This document shows positions 7,784 through 17,008 of a stretch of DNA of 64,000 bases, piece after piece. Source of the DNA: an uncultured Acetatifactor sp. (GTDB lineage Bacteria; Bacillota; Clostridia; Lachnospirales; Lachnospiraceae). A model generated the notes under the pieces. It did not search any database, was not told the origin of the DNA, and worked only from the letters and a program-made list of their open reading frames with translations. Both the position numbers and the translations under genes were made by a program. The first letter of the stretch is position 1. Each line of letters begins with the position of its first letter. The stretch covers positions 12,833 through 76,832 of the forward strand of contig CAJUIA010000019.1 of assembly GCA_910586485.1 (NCBI GenBank). Direction: 5' to 3'.

Positions 7784-10563
7784 TTATCCCCTTCCTCCTT
7801 ATTGAAAGCATCCAGCAGACGGCCAAGCAGCTCTTCCGCATTGTCATCCTCATATAAACGCAGCTGCTCCTGTATCTGCAATAGCTGCTCTGCCGCTTCC
7901 TCCGGCAGTTCATGCTCCAGTATTGCCTTTACCCTTTCCGCACATTTCTGAGAGTAAAAATGCTTCAGCTCCTCCAGCGCCGCCGCAACCTGTTCCTTCA
8001 GCTCCTGCATCGGCAGACCGGGAAGCTTTTCCTTTTTGTCATTCTGCTGCCTGTACTGCTCCAAAAACAATCTGATATTCGCCAAAAGCGTTTCGTATTC
8101 CGCCATCAGCTGTGAAAAATGCGCTTGGATAAACTCTCCGTCGCCCCGTGCCGCAGCGTTTTCATGCTCACGGGCCATGGCAGAAATATCCATGGCGCCG
8201 ATATTGGCCGAGGCGCTCTTTAAACCGTGTACCTCTATCTGATAACGCGGCAGATCCGATTCCGCAAGCTCCTGCAAAAGCTTAGGTTTGCGTTTCCCGT
8301 CCATGCAGTAAACCTCCAGCAGCTCCAAAAAGCTCTTTTCGTCTCCGGAGCAATATTGTGCCGCGGTATTCATATCCAGTCCGTCGATGTGGATTGCCGT
8401 CAGGTCCGGCGGCCTGCATTCCTCTTCTCTGTTTTTAGCCTGCCTGTACTTCTCCGGCACCCAGCGCAGTAAAAGCTGATGCAGTTCCTTACGGTCAAGA
8501 GGCTTGGCAATAAAATCCTGAAAACCATGCTCCAGAAACTGCTCCCGCATGCCCTCCATGGCATTGGCGGTCAGTGCAACCATTACCGGCGCAGCTCCCC
8601 TTTCGCCGCAATCCTTAAGTATGATCTCCGCCGCCTCTATACCGTCCATGCCGGGCATCATATGGTCCATAAAAATAATGTCAAACCGGGAGACACGCGC
8701 CAGTTCAATGGCCTCCGGCCCGCTTTCCGCCTCGGTAAGATCAAAATCATAGCCCTTCAAAAAGTTCCGGGCCACCTTGCGGTTAATCATATTATCATCC
8801 ACAATCAGCACCTTCACTCCGGGCGCAGTAAACAGATCGGCAGCCTTTTGTTCCGTCCGGGACATCTCCGGTGTTTCCGAGACCGGCCTCCTATCTGTAA
8901 TTTTCTGCGGAATCGTGACGGTCACCGTCGTTCCTTTCCCATAGACGCTGCTTACATTGACGGTCCCGTCCATCAGCTCCACCAGCTGCTTTACAATCGC
9001 AAGCCCCAGTCCGGCGCCCTCCACGCTTCGATTCCGCCGGGCATCCACCTGACAGAAATCCTCAAAAATCCTGTCAAGGTCTTCCTCCCGAATGCCGCAT
9101 CCGGTGTCCTCCACACAAAAGGTGAGCAGCTCCTCGTCCCCGCTCCTTCCAGGCTCCCCGGTAATATAAACATGTACATAGCCTTTGTTTGTAAAATTTA
9201 CCGCATTGCTGAGTATATTCAGCAAGATCTGCCGGATCCTGCCGTCATCACCGTTGTATCCGCAGGGTATTGCTTCGTCACACTCATACTTTAAGGTCAG
9301 ACCATGCTGAGAAGCCGCCATATCCATCATTCCTACGACTTCATCCGCCATGTATTTCAAATAATAATTCCTGTTCGCCAATTCCATTTTGCCGGCTTCC
9401 ACCTTGGACAAATCCAAAATGTCATTGATGATTGTCAGCAGGTTTTTTGCCGCAGACTGCACATCCTTGGAATAAGCGTAAATCTCCGTATTTTCACACT
9501 CCTCCATGATTACGTCATTCAGCCCGATAATGGCGTTCATCGGCGTCCGGATCTCATGAGACATGTTTGCCAGGAACTCGCTTTTTGCAATATTGGCCTT
9601 CTCGGCCTGCCGGCGCACCCGCTTGATTTCATTGATATAAGCCTTTGTATCCGTCATATCCAGAATCAGGATAACGCGGCCCTGAATCCTGCCGTTTTCA
9701 CCTATGATGTGCTTACTGTGACTCTCATAATGCTGCCCGTTCAGGGAAAAGCTTTGAGGAATATCCGCATTGAGCATTTCTTCGCGAAAATCCGCCACTG
9801 CCCGGATATTTTCACCCGGCCGGTGAGCAGACAGATCAGGGAAAATATCTGCCGCCGCTCTGTTATAGTTTACCAGCCGGTCATGGTCATCCAGCGCAAT
9901 TACCCCATCCCCCATGCTTTTCAAAACCTGATCCGCCGCCAGATTCCGGAAATCATAGTTTCTGGGGCTCCAGACCACAATAGCTACCAGCGCCATGGAT
10001 ACACTCAATGCCACCGGCGTGAAATCATAAGCCTCCACAAATTTGCAGGCATCGAAAATCAACGCGGCAGCAGGCAGAATCGAAAGCAAAAGAATCGTCC
10101 GGTATTGACGATCAAGCTGCCGGTCCGCATGCTCATAAATAGCTTTTGCCAGTACATAAATACTAAGAACATACGGAATGATAATCAGGCCGATTATAAA
10201 GACCATATACAAAGGACCGTTCCCCTTAAGAATCACCGCCGGCAGGGACAACAAACCGATTACGCCAAGGATTCTCAACAGCACCTTCGGCGGAGCAGTA
10301 TTGCAGTAGATATAAATAAACCAGCAATAACACAAGGGGAGAAAGGCCGCCCCTGCCTTCTCCACGGTCACCGCCGTCATGGCCGCCTCCGGCACAGGCG
10401 CAGTCAGCTCCAACAGATAGCCCACATTCTGAACCAGTAAACAACACATCATGATAATCAACAGCTTCTGCTCTCTGGCGCCGTCTCCATTCAGCAAAAG
10501 AAACAGCGCTGTAACCGTCAGTCCTATCCCTAAAAGCTCCAATACGATAACAAGATTTAACAT
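7780..10563 (-). CDS. Hybrid sensor histidine kinase with 7TM sensor, PAS, HisKA, HATPase, REC and Hpt
   Basis: A 927-residue kinase. About seven transmembrane helices occupy residues 1-200 (histidine-kinase 7TM type). A PAS-like domain follows near 210-305 (MGDGVIALDDHDRLVNYNRA), then HisKA with H336 in MSHEIRTPMNAI. The HATPase region has DLSKVEAGKMEL before it and GAGLGLAIVKQL as its G2 box. The receiver domain (VLIVDDNMINRKV, FMDHMMPGMDG) begins near 590, and the Hpt domain has EVHGLKSASANIG near 770. A coiled, charged tail ends the protein. It starts the phosphorelay of the two receiver genes downstream; the upstream neighbour is a diguanylate cyclase. The stimulus is unknown. Confidence 0.88.
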   Translation of the reverse strand: MLNLVIVLELLGIGLTVTALFLLLNGDGAREQKLLIIMMCCLLVQNVGYLLELTAPVPEAAMTAVTVEKAGAAFLPLCYCWFIYIYCNTAPPKVLLRILGVIGLLSLPAVILKGNGPLYMVFIIGLIIIPYVLSIYVLAKAIYEHADRQLDRQYRTILLLSILPAAALIFDACKFVEAYDFTPVALSVSMALVAIVVWSPRNYDFRNLAADQVLKSMGDGVIALDDHDRLVNYNRAAADIFPDLSAHRPGENIRAVADFREEMLNADIPQSFSLNGQHYESHSKHIIGENGRIQGRVILILDMTDTKAYINEIKRVRRQAEKANIAKSEFLANMSHEIRTPMNAIIGLNDVIMEECENTEIYAYSKDVQSAAKNLLTIINDILDLSKVEAGKMELANRNYYLKYMADEVVGMMDMAASQHGLTLKYECDEAIPCGYNGDDGRIRQILLNILSNAVNFTNKGYVHVYITGEPGRSGDEELLTFCVEDTGCGIREEDLDRIFEDFCQVDARRNRSVEGAGLGLAIVKQLVELMDGTVNVSSVYGKGTTVTVTIPQKITDRRPVSETPEMSRTEQKAADLFTAPGVKVLIVDDNMINRKVARNFLKGYDFDLTEAESGPEAIELARVSRFDIIFMDHMMPGMDGIEAAEIILKDCGERGAAPVMVALTANAMEGMREQFLEHGFQDFIAKPLDRKELHQLLLRWVPEKYRQAKNREEECRPPDLTAIHIDGLDMNTAAQYCSGDEKSFLELLEVYCMDGKRKPKLLQELAESDLPRYQIEVHGLKSASANIGAMDISAMAREHENAAARGDGEFIQAHFSQLMAEYETLLANIRLFLEQYRQQNDKKEKLPGLPMQELKEQVAAALEELKHFYSQKCAERVKAILEHELPEEAAEQLLQIQEQLRLYEDDNAEELLGRLLDAFNKEEGDK

Positions 10564-10636
10564 ATGATCTGTCCATCCACATCCATCCTGATTTGCGCCG
10601 CAATGACACGGCTGTTTCGGCGCCTGTCCGCCCGAA

Positions 10637-11986
10637 TTAATTCATATCGACCATACAGCCCCGGCGGCCCTTTTTCTTTACCGCGTACAGCATATCATCT
10701 GCCCGTTTGTACACCGCCTCAAAAGAATCTCCCTCGCGGCTGAAGGCCCCGCCCACGCTTAATGTAACCGGCGGCAGATCATCTTGTGTCCGCAAAAGCT
10801 GTCGGTTAATATCCCCAATCCTCTGCTCGATAAAGCTGCCATATTCCCTGTCCAGATTCGTAAGCCACACGGCAAACTCGTCTCCGCCGAACCTGGCAAT
10901 AATATCCCTGTCTTTAAAATTGTCTACCAGGACCTCCGCCACTCTCTTTAAGACAGCATCTCCCACCGCATGACCATAACTGTCATTGATCTCCTTAAAA
11001 ATGTCCACATCCACCAGCAGAAATGCCCCTGCATCTTTACCCCTGCTCTCTATTTTGTTTTTCAGCAGCATTTCAAAGGTCCCCCGGTTTACCAGCTCCG
11101 TCAGCGCGTCGTGCTCTGCCTTTTCCCGCAGCCGCTGCTCTTCCTCTGTCCTGGACTTATCCCTGGCATTATAAGTACGCGCCAGATACCGAAGCTCATA
11201 AACCCCATCCTCCTCCATCTGCATATTATCCGTAATTGCCTTCACATACCTTTGCAGCGCCACGGCAATCTGGCGATAAGTCAGCGCCCCAAACAACAGG
11301 ATCACCACGATCACAGCCCCAATCCCTGCCCGCTGCATCCAGATCAGACGCTCCAGGCGCTCCGCCGTCTCCTGCACTTCCCTGCTCTCCCGCGCCAGAA
11401 CCGCATCGGAAAAGGCAGCAAGGTCATTGTCTATACTGTCTTTCAGCAGCTGATACTCCTGCCCGAACATCAGCAGCAAAGCCTGCTGAAAAAGCTGCTC
11501 CGATGCCAGGCCTGCTTCGGCTTCCGTCAGAGAGTAATCCTGAAGCCGCCGGGGCAGATCCTCCTGCGCGGTATCCTGTGCTGCCAACACCAGCCTGGCC
11601 GCATGATACTCCATATCCATCAGCTGATCGGATTCTTTCTTCGCCTGGATAAAAATCGCCGTCTCGTCTTCGGTGGCATGCAGATTCTCCTGCGCCTGCT
11701 CCCTTCTTCCCGAATCAGCTTCCGCAAAATAAGAGTCAAGATAAGCCCCATCCCCCGTCACGGCAAAATGGCGCATGTACGCCGTCAGCGCATCCGACCC
11801 ATCCTGCATCTGACCCGCATTTTTTTCACATTCTCTGTAATCTGCCTCCGCCCGCATAAAATCCTCGTAGCATCCGCTCAGGCAATTCCCCGTATACAGA
11901 ATAAAGCCTCCCACGATCAGCACAATTCCGACAATAAAAAGCACCAGTGAGCCGATATGTATTCCCCCGTTTTTAAGACGCCGCAT
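10637..11986 (-). CDS. Membrane-bound diguanylate cyclase (GGDEF)
   Basis: A 449-residue protein. Transmembrane helices lie at about residues 11-32 and 213-235, bracketing an extracytoplasmic helical domain of about 180 residues, and a GGDEF domain follows (about 280-449). The catalytic loop ARFGGDEFAVWL is intact, so c-di-GMP synthesis is likely. The RxxD inhibitory site expected five residues before GGDEF is not seen. No EAL or HD-GYP domain is attached. It lies just upstream of the hybrid kinase on the same strand and may be part of the same signalling unit. Confidence 0.87.
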   Translation of the reverse strand: MRRLKNGGIHIGSLVLFIVGIVLIVGGFILYTGNCLSGCYEDFMRAEADYRECEKNAGQMQDGSDALTAYMRHFAVTGDGAYLDSYFAEADSGRREQAQENLHATEDETAIFIQAKKESDQLMDMEYHAARLVLAAQDTAQEDLPRRLQDYSLTEAEAGLASEQLFQQALLLMFGQEYQLLKDSIDNDLAAFSDAVLARESREVQETAERLERLIWMQRAGIGAVIVVILLFGALTYRQIAVALQRYVKAITDNMQMEEDGVYELRYLARTYNARDKSRTEEEQRLREKAEHDALTELVNRGTFEMLLKNKIESRGKDAGAFLLVDVDIFKEINDSYGHAVGDAVLKRVAEVLVDNFKDRDIIARFGGDEFAVWLTNLDREYGSFIEQRIGDINRQLLRTQDDLPPVTLSVGGAFSREGDSFEAVYKRADDMLYAVKKKGRRGCMVDMN

Positions 11987-12030
11987 TTTAATATCATCCC
12001 TTCAGGCAAACAAGCTTTTACTGCTCCGTT

Positions 12031-12070
12031 AAAAGGGAAACGAGGCCCTTTACCGCCTCATTTCCCTTTT
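12031..12070 (-). terminator. Rho-independent terminator after the alcohol dehydrogenase gene
   Basis: Arms AAAAGGGAAACGAGGC (12031-12046) and GCCTCATTTCCCTTTT (12055-12070) pair over 16 bp with one mismatch around an 8-nt loop. A/T runs at both ends would let it work in both directions. It lies downstream of the alcohol dehydrogenase stop and upstream of the diguanylate cyclase. Confidence 0.8.
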
Positions 12071-12145
12071 GACTGCACCGTTCGGACCGGCCGCCGGCAG
12101 CATAGCTATTCTTAATTGTATCCTCACATGAAAGCTATTGCCGAA

Positions 12146-13288
12146 TTACATTAATTTACGGAACAGCTCCTTCAGATCTGCCACACTGGTATCCTTTGGA
12201 TTACCCGGACAGCACGCATCCGCATAAGCCGATTCCGCCAGGAAATCCAGATCCTCCTCCTTCAGCGCCTCCAGCTTCGCCGGGATGCCTACATCCTCAG
12301 ACAGCTTTCTCACTGCCGCCACAGCCGCCTTACGATATTCCTCCTGGGACATCCCTGCAGTATCCACTCCCATGGCCTCCGCAATATCCTTAAATTTCTC
12401 TCCGGTCGTCTCCGCATTATATTCCATGACAATGGGAAGCATCATGGCGCAGGCCACACCGTGAGGCGTATCATAAACCGCTCCCAGCGTATGTGCCATG
12501 GAATGTGCAATCCCCAGACCCACATTGGAAAACGCCATGCCGGTCACAAACTGCCCCAGCGCCATGCTCTCACGGCCTTCTGCAGTATTGGCAACGGCTC
12601 CCCTCAGATTCTGCGCTATCAGCCGGATCGCCTCCAGATTCAGGCAGTCCGCCAGCCTCCATGCCGCTTTCGTTGTATAACCCTCAATCGCATGGGTCAA
12701 CGCATCCATTCCCGTTGCCGCCGTCAGCCCCTTGGGCATGCTGGACATCATCTCCGGGTCCACAATGGCAATATCCGGAATATCATTCACGTCTACACAT
12801 ACGAACTTTCTCTTCTTTTCCACATCCGTAATCACATAATTGATGGTAGCCTCCGCCGCCGTGCCTGCAGTGGTGGGAACGGCAATGGTATACACCGTCT
12901 TATTCTTCGTGGGCGCCACACCTTCCAGAGAACGCACATCCTCAAACTCCGGATTGTTGATAATGATACCGATGGCCTTGCCGGTATCCATGGAGGATCC
13001 GCCGCCAATCGTAATCATATAGTCCGCTCCCGAAGCCTTGTAAGCCGCCACACCGTCCTTCACGTTCTCGATAGTGGGATTGGGCTTGATGTCGGAATAA
13101 ATCTCATATGCCAGATTCTCCGCATCCAAAAGCGCCGTCACCTTAGCCGTAACCCCCAGCCTGACCAGATCCGGATCCGAGGCAATAAATGCCTTCTGAA
13201 AGCCCTTGCTCTTGATAATCCCCGGAATTTCTTTGATCGCTCCCGCGCCGTGATAAGAAATTCCGTTCAGTACAAAACGATTTACCAT
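12146..13288 (-). CDS. fucO: Iron-containing alcohol dehydrogenase (lactaldehyde reductase-like)
   Basis: A 380-residue group III alcohol dehydrogenase. The nucleotide-binding segment is TIGGGSSMDTGKAIG, and the metal-binding residues are in GMDALTHAIEGY and GIAHSMAHTLGAVYDTPHGV. It most resembles FucO, which reduces lactaldehyde to 1,2-propanediol with NADH. The exact substrate (lactaldehyde, butanal or other) cannot be fixed from sequence. The ATG at 13288 follows a GGAGG site 7 nt upstream. It is monocistronic, with a terminator behind it. Confidence 0.82.
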   Translation of the reverse strand: MVNRFVLNGISYHGAGAIKEIPGIIKSKGFQKAFIASDPDLVRLGVTAKVTALLDAENLAYEIYSDIKPNPTIENVKDGVAAYKASGADYMITIGGGSSMDTGKAIGIIINNPEFEDVRSLEGVAPTKNKTVYTIAVPTTAGTAAEATINYVITDVEKKRKFVCVDVNDIPDIAIVDPEMMSSMPKGLTAATGMDALTHAIEGYTTKAAWRLADCLNLEAIRLIAQNLRGAVANTAEGRESMALGQFVTGMAFSNVGLGIAHSMAHTLGAVYDTPHGVACAMMLPIVMEYNAETTGEKFKDIAEAMGVDTAGMSQEEYRKAAVAAVRKLSEDVGIPAKLEALKEEDLDFLAESAYADACCPGNPKDTSVADLKELFRKLM

Positions 13289-13339
13289 GGCTATACCTCC
13301 TTTTTGTGATTTCATTGTAACATGAAATTTCGGCAGCCG

Positions 13340-13546
13340 TCAATCACCTTCCGGTGCGGCGCGATCACTGCCGCAAAGGTCTTCCTGACCAACAGGCCAA
13401 AAAAATCCTGCTGCTCCCACCCAATGGAGCGAATCAAAATCCTCCTTCTGGCCCTTGCGCAGCTGCTTATAAGTCTCAACTAATGCCTTTTCCAGATTTT
13501 CTCTGTCGGAGACACTTAAAAATTGTCTCAGCTCCTGTACCTTCAT
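13340..13546 (-). pseudogene. Fragment of an unknown Clostridial protein, probably decayed
   Basis: A reading frame of 68 codons starts MKVQELRQFLSVSDRENLEKALVE behind an AGGAAGAGATT site. The first 35 residues look like a genuine charged, helical N-terminus (YKQLRKGQKEDFDS). After them the sequence becomes unlike protein (HWVGAAGFFWPVGQEDLCGSD) and ends next to the alcohol dehydrogenase. I therefore read it as the truncated front of a longer gene. No function can be given. Confidence 0.4.
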
Positions 13547-13900
13547 AATCTCTTCCTGTTCCCTTTTTAAGCATTTATTTGGATCACTTTGGATCACATA
13601 AATAATGCACCCGGCGCATCAATCGGCGGAAATTTTAGGGCTAAGATTTGCTCATTTCGAGTATAACAGATTGTGATGGATTATGGCAAATTTTTCTTTC
13701 GCTTTTTCCCGTCTACAACACCTTCTATTTCCTTTATTTTGCCGCTAGGTATCTCTGGCAGACACTCAAAAAGAACTGATTTATGAATTGATAAAGGAAA
13801 TGCAATAGATATTGTGCAAACTACTCTTGCACATTCTTTGATATTTTATTGTTTTGTGCAAAGCGCCTTGCATAATTTCCATCAAGTCCTTTTCTCTGCC
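13547..13900. other. AT-rich intergenic stretch with small inverted repeats, no gene supported
   Basis: No coding frame with a ribosome site was found. A hairpin TGTGCAA (13813-13819) / TTGCACA (13827-13833) and a second TTTTGTGCAAAG motif at 13853-13863 lie downstream of nifU and may help end the sulfur operon transcript, though neither has a clean T-run. On the plus strand a short frame ending KELIYELIKEMQ and TAG (about 13770-13808) looks like the tail of a lost gene. Confidence 0.4.
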
Positions 13901-14365
13901 CTATTGTGTACCTATGGATTCCGAAATGTCTTCCCTTTCTTCTATGTCGTTTACCGGGGCCTTTAAGCCTTCGATTTGCAAATTGTTCTTTTGGGCATAA
14001 TCCCACAATGCAGCGTGAACAGCTTCCTCCGCCAGAAGGGAACAATGCACTTTTACGGCAGGAAGCCCTCCCAGTGCTTCCTGCACAGCTTTATTGGTAA
14101 GCTTCAGCGCATCTTCCACCGATTTGCCTTTGATCATTTCCGTTGCCATGCTGCTGGCTGCCACAGCCGCGCCGCAGCCAAAGGTCTTAAATTTACAGTC
14201 CTGGATCACCCTGTTTTCATCAATGTCAAGATAAATCCTCATAATATCGCCGCATTTTGCATTTCCAACCGTCCCGACACCGCTGGCGTTTTCTATCTCC
14301 CCCACATTCCTTGGGTTACTAAAATGATCCATAACCTTTTCACTGTATTCTATAATCTGACTCAT
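13901..14365 (-). CDS. nifU: NifU/IscU-type iron-sulfur cluster scaffold
   Basis: A 154-residue scaffold protein on which Fe-S clusters are assembled from NifS-derived sulfur. The three cluster cysteines are in place: C38 (NAKCGD, with D40), C64 (TFGCGAA) and C108 (KVHCSLLAEEA). The C-terminus carries about 20 extra acidic residues (NDIEEREDISE). Its ATG lies inside the end of the nifS gene, so translation is coupled. It is the last gene of the sulfur operon, joining sulfur acquisition to Fe-S assembly. Confidence 0.93.
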   Translation of the reverse strand: MSQIIEYSEKVMDHFSNPRNVGEIENASGVGTVGNAKCGDIMRIYLDIDENRVIQDCKFKTFGCGAAVAASSMATEMIKGKSVEDALKLTNKAVQEALGGLPAVKVHCSLLAEEAVHAALWDYAQKNNLQIEGLKAPVNDIEEREDISESIGTQ

Positions 14366-15548
14366 GCTGCTCTCCTTTCTTTACAAAATCTTCATAAAGC
14401 GGCGACATGCTGCGAAGCCTCTCTACGATTTTTTTCAGTTCGTCAATCACATAGTCCAGCTCTTCCTTTGTAGTTTCATCAGAAAGCGTCAGCCTGAGAG
14501 ACCCATGGGCAATTTCATGGGGAAGCCCGATTGCAAGCAGTACATGGGACGGGTCAAGGGAACCGGAGGTGCAGGCAGAACCGCTGGATGCCGCTATATC
14601 CTTCTGATCCAGCATGATAAGCAGCGATTCTCCCTCAATAAGCCGAAAAGAAAAATTTGCATTATTAGAAAGCCGTTTGTCCCTGTGCCCGTTCAGCCTC
14701 GTATACGGTATCTCTGTCAGCACCCTGTCTATCAGATAATCCCTTAATCTGCGTTCCTGTTCACACCTTTTCGCAAGCTCCCTCTTGGCTATTTCAGTTG
14801 CTTTCGCAAATCCGATAATTCCCGGTGTGTTATAGGTTCCTGCCCTTCTTCCCCTCTCCTGTGCACCTCCGTGGATAAAAGAGCCAATTTTCACAGTGTT
14901 ACGGATATACAGGATGCCTGTACCCTTTGGACCGTTCATTTTGTGGCCGCTTGCACTTAACAGATCAATATTTAATTCCTCTACATCAATCTGCTCATGC
15001 CCATAAGCCTGCACAGCATCCGTGTGAAACAGGATGCCGCTTCTGTGAGCAAGCTCCCCTATTTCCATAATCGGCTGGATCGTCCCGATCTCATTATTCG
15101 CAAACATGACCGTAATAAGTATTGTGTCTTCTCTGATGGCCGCCTTTAACTCATCCAGCTTAATGACGCCGTTTTCATCCACACCCACATAGGTAATCTC
15201 AAAACCAAGCTTTTCCAGATATTCACAGGAATGCAGGACTGCATGATGCTCTATCGTGGAGGTTATGATATGTTTTCCCTTTTCGCGGTTTGCGAATGCT
15301 GTCGCCTTCAGCGCCCAGTTATCTGATTCGCTGCCGCCTCCCGCAAAATAGATTTCTTCCGGTTTCGCATTCAGAAAATCTGCAACCGCAGCTCTTGCGT
15401 TCTCAATCGCTTTTCTGCTTTCTCCTGCAAAGCGGTATATACTTGATGGGTTACCATATAATTCTTTTAAATAAGGCTGCATTGCTTCGTACACCTCATC
15501 CGTTACCCTCGTTGTTGCCGCGTTATCCAAATAAATCAAACTACTCAC
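14340..15548 (-). CDS. nifS: Cysteine desulfurase (NifS/IscS type)
   Basis: A PLP enzyme of 402 residues that takes sulfur from cysteine as a persulfide for Fe-S assembly. The N-terminus is LIYLDNAATTRV, the PLP lysine is K203 in SASGHKMNGPKG, and the catalytic cysteine is C326 in SSGSACTSGSLDPSHVL. The GTG start at 15548 is chosen because GGAGG lies 8 nt before it; a longer ATG reading would place that site inside the gene. It overlaps nifU downstream and follows a GNAT gene in the sulfur operon. Confidence 0.93.
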   Translation of the reverse strand: MSSLIYLDNAATTRVTDEVYEAMQPYLKELYGNPSSIYRFAGESRKAIENARAAVADFLNAKPEEIYFAGGGSESDNWALKATAFANREKGKHIITSTIEHHAVLHSCEYLEKLGFEITYVGVDENGVIKLDELKAAIREDTILITVMFANNEIGTIQPIMEIGELAHRSGILFHTDAVQAYGHEQIDVEELNIDLLSASGHKMNGPKGTGILYIRNTVKIGSFIHGGAQERGRRAGTYNTPGIIGFAKATEIAKRELAKRCEQERRLRDYLIDRVLTEIPYTRLNGHRDKRLSNNANFSFRLIEGESLLIMLDQKDIAASSGSACTSGSLDPSHVLLAIGLPHEIAHGSLRLTLSDETTKEELDYVIDELKKIVERLRSMSPLYEDFVKKGEQHESDYRIQ

Positions 15549-15593
15549 CTCTATATCCTCCAAAATTCGTCTTATGTTATATTACTCCGGACC

Positions 15594-16070
15594 TCAAAGT
15601 ATCTTTTCCATGTACACACAGATAAATCTCGGATCCCCTGCCGCCTCAGCCTCTCCTTCTTTTTTCGGCTCAAGGGTTCGGGAATTCATGTCGTATTTTG
15701 TCTTATATCCTAGCTTTTCATAAAAGGGAATTGCTTCCTCACGGCTCGTAATGACTATCTTTTTATATCCTCTCTCCCTGATCCATTCCTCGGCCGCCTC
15801 TATCCCAAGTCTTCCGGCTCCCAGCTTCCTTGCCGTACTTATCGTTGCCACTCTCTCAATCTTTGCAAATCCCTTTTCGGGCATCAGGTGAATCCTATTG
15901 GTGCTCAGCGGTCTGCCCTCATCATCCACTACCAGAACATATTCTGATTCCCGGCTGTCTTCTGCAAATTCGCCTTCCAAAGAAAGGTGAAATCCCAGGA
16001 CCATAGCTTCCGTGCGTACATAATACACTCCGGCCCTTGCCCATTCTGAATCTACCCTGATTGCCCTCAT
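15594..16070 (-). CDS. GNAT N-acetyltransferase in the sulfur operon
   Basis: A 158-residue GNAT protein. Motif A is VATISTARKLGAGRLGIEAAEEW (shown without its full context), motif B is YKKIVITSREEAIPFYEKLGY, and a C-terminal strand RFICVYMEKIL follows. The ATG at 16070 has GGGAGG 7 nt upstream and starts 2 nt after the permease stop. In sulfur-salvage operons of Firmicutes, such as those for S-(2-succino)cysteine, GNAT enzymes acetylate S-substituted cysteines before cleavage. The same role is inferred here from the neighbourhood, not shown. Confidence 0.82.
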   Translation of the reverse strand: MRAIRVDSEWARAGVYYVRTEAMVLGFHLSLEGEFAEDSRESEYVLVVDDEGRPLSTNRIHLMPEKGFAKIERVATISTARKLGAGRLGIEAAEEWIRERGYKKIVITSREEAIPFYEKLGYKTKYDMNSRTLEPKKEGEAEAAGDPRFICVYMEKIL

Positions 16071-16072
16071 CC

Positions 16073-17008
16073 CTATGCCTCCCATCTGATTATCATTCTT
16101 TCAATCTTGTTTACAATAATATCTATTAACGTGGTAATGACACCCACTGCCACAATACCTGCAAGCACACATCTATAGTCGGCAAAACTCTTATATTTTT
16201 CAATAAAATATCCAATTCCAAGGTTCATGCCAAGCATTTCCGCACCCGACAGGCACATGAATGCCCCCCGCAGGCTCTTCGAAATACTCCTGATGATTCC
16301 GGGCAGGCAATATGGAAATATCACCTTTACCAGCATTCCCAGGGTTCCGACTCCCATCGTCCTCGCCGCCTCAATAATGGATTTATCAATCTGCCCGACC
16401 CTTGCAATCGTCCCTTGGAAGGTGGGCCAGAACACCGCGAAGAAAATGACCGCGATTGCAGCCTGCCGAAACGTGGAAAGCAGCATAATCATATATGCTG
16501 AAAACATCAGCGGCGGAAGCAATGTAATTGCATTGGAAATCGGAAGCAACACCTCCCTTACCCTGGGAATCCAGCCTGCCAAAAGGCCAAGCAGGGTTCC
16601 GAGGATGACCGCCAGTAAAAATCCCCAGAACAGAAGCTGCAGCGATCCCAGTATATCCGCACCGATCTCTTTCGGTTTATCCACAAAGACATGAAACAAT
16701 CCTTCGGGCGAGGGAATCAGCAGATCGTTCTTCACCGCCCCAGTCTTATAAGCCACCTCCCAAAAAGCAAAAAAGGAATACACGGCTACTGCTATATCTG
16801 ATGTGCTCTTCTTTTTATTTATATGGACGCTCAGCGCGTAGATCACAAAGATCAAGATCAGGGCCGCAATATATGCTGTGCTGTCATAGTACGCCTTATG
16901 TACGGTAAAGTAAGGAAGGAAGAGGGTCAACACGATATTCGTGGCAAAAAGCAATGTGGCGATTCCAAATTCAATATACATTCCCGGCGCAAGCAAAAGC
17001 TTTTTCAT
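16073..17008 (-). CDS. ABC transporter permease (SsuC/TauC-like)
   Basis: A 311-residue inner-membrane subunit with about seven hydrophobic helices. The binding-protein-dependent transport signature is AARTMGVGTLGMLVKVIFPYC (EAA-loop type, with the conserved G), as in SsuC/TauC permeases for sulfonates and related small organic ions. The ATG overlaps the ATPase stop by 4 nt. With the ATPase and lipoprotein of the same operon it forms a complete importer. Confidence 0.87.
   Translation of the reverse strand: MKKLLLAPGMYIEFGIATLLFATNIVLTLFLPYFTVHKAYYDSTAYIAALILIFVIYALSVHINKKKSTSDIAVAVYSFFAFWEVAYKTGAVKNDLLIPSPEGLFHVFVDKPKEIGADILGSLQLLFWGFLLAVILGTLLGLLAGWIPRVREVLLPISNAITLLPPLMFSAYMIMLLSTFRQAAIAVIFFAVFWPTFQGTIARVGQIDKSIIEAARTMGVGTLGMLVKVIFPYCLPGIIRSISKSLRGAFMCLSGAEMLGMNLGIGYFIEKYKSFADYRCVLAGIVAVGVITTLIDIIVNKIERMIIRWEA

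Noticed and set aside
8479..10440. Long plus-strand frames (271 and 378 codons) opposite the hybrid kinase
   Set aside because: They lie antisense to a well-supported kinase with clear domains, have no ribosome sites and no recognisable motif. They arise from the codon bias of the real gene.
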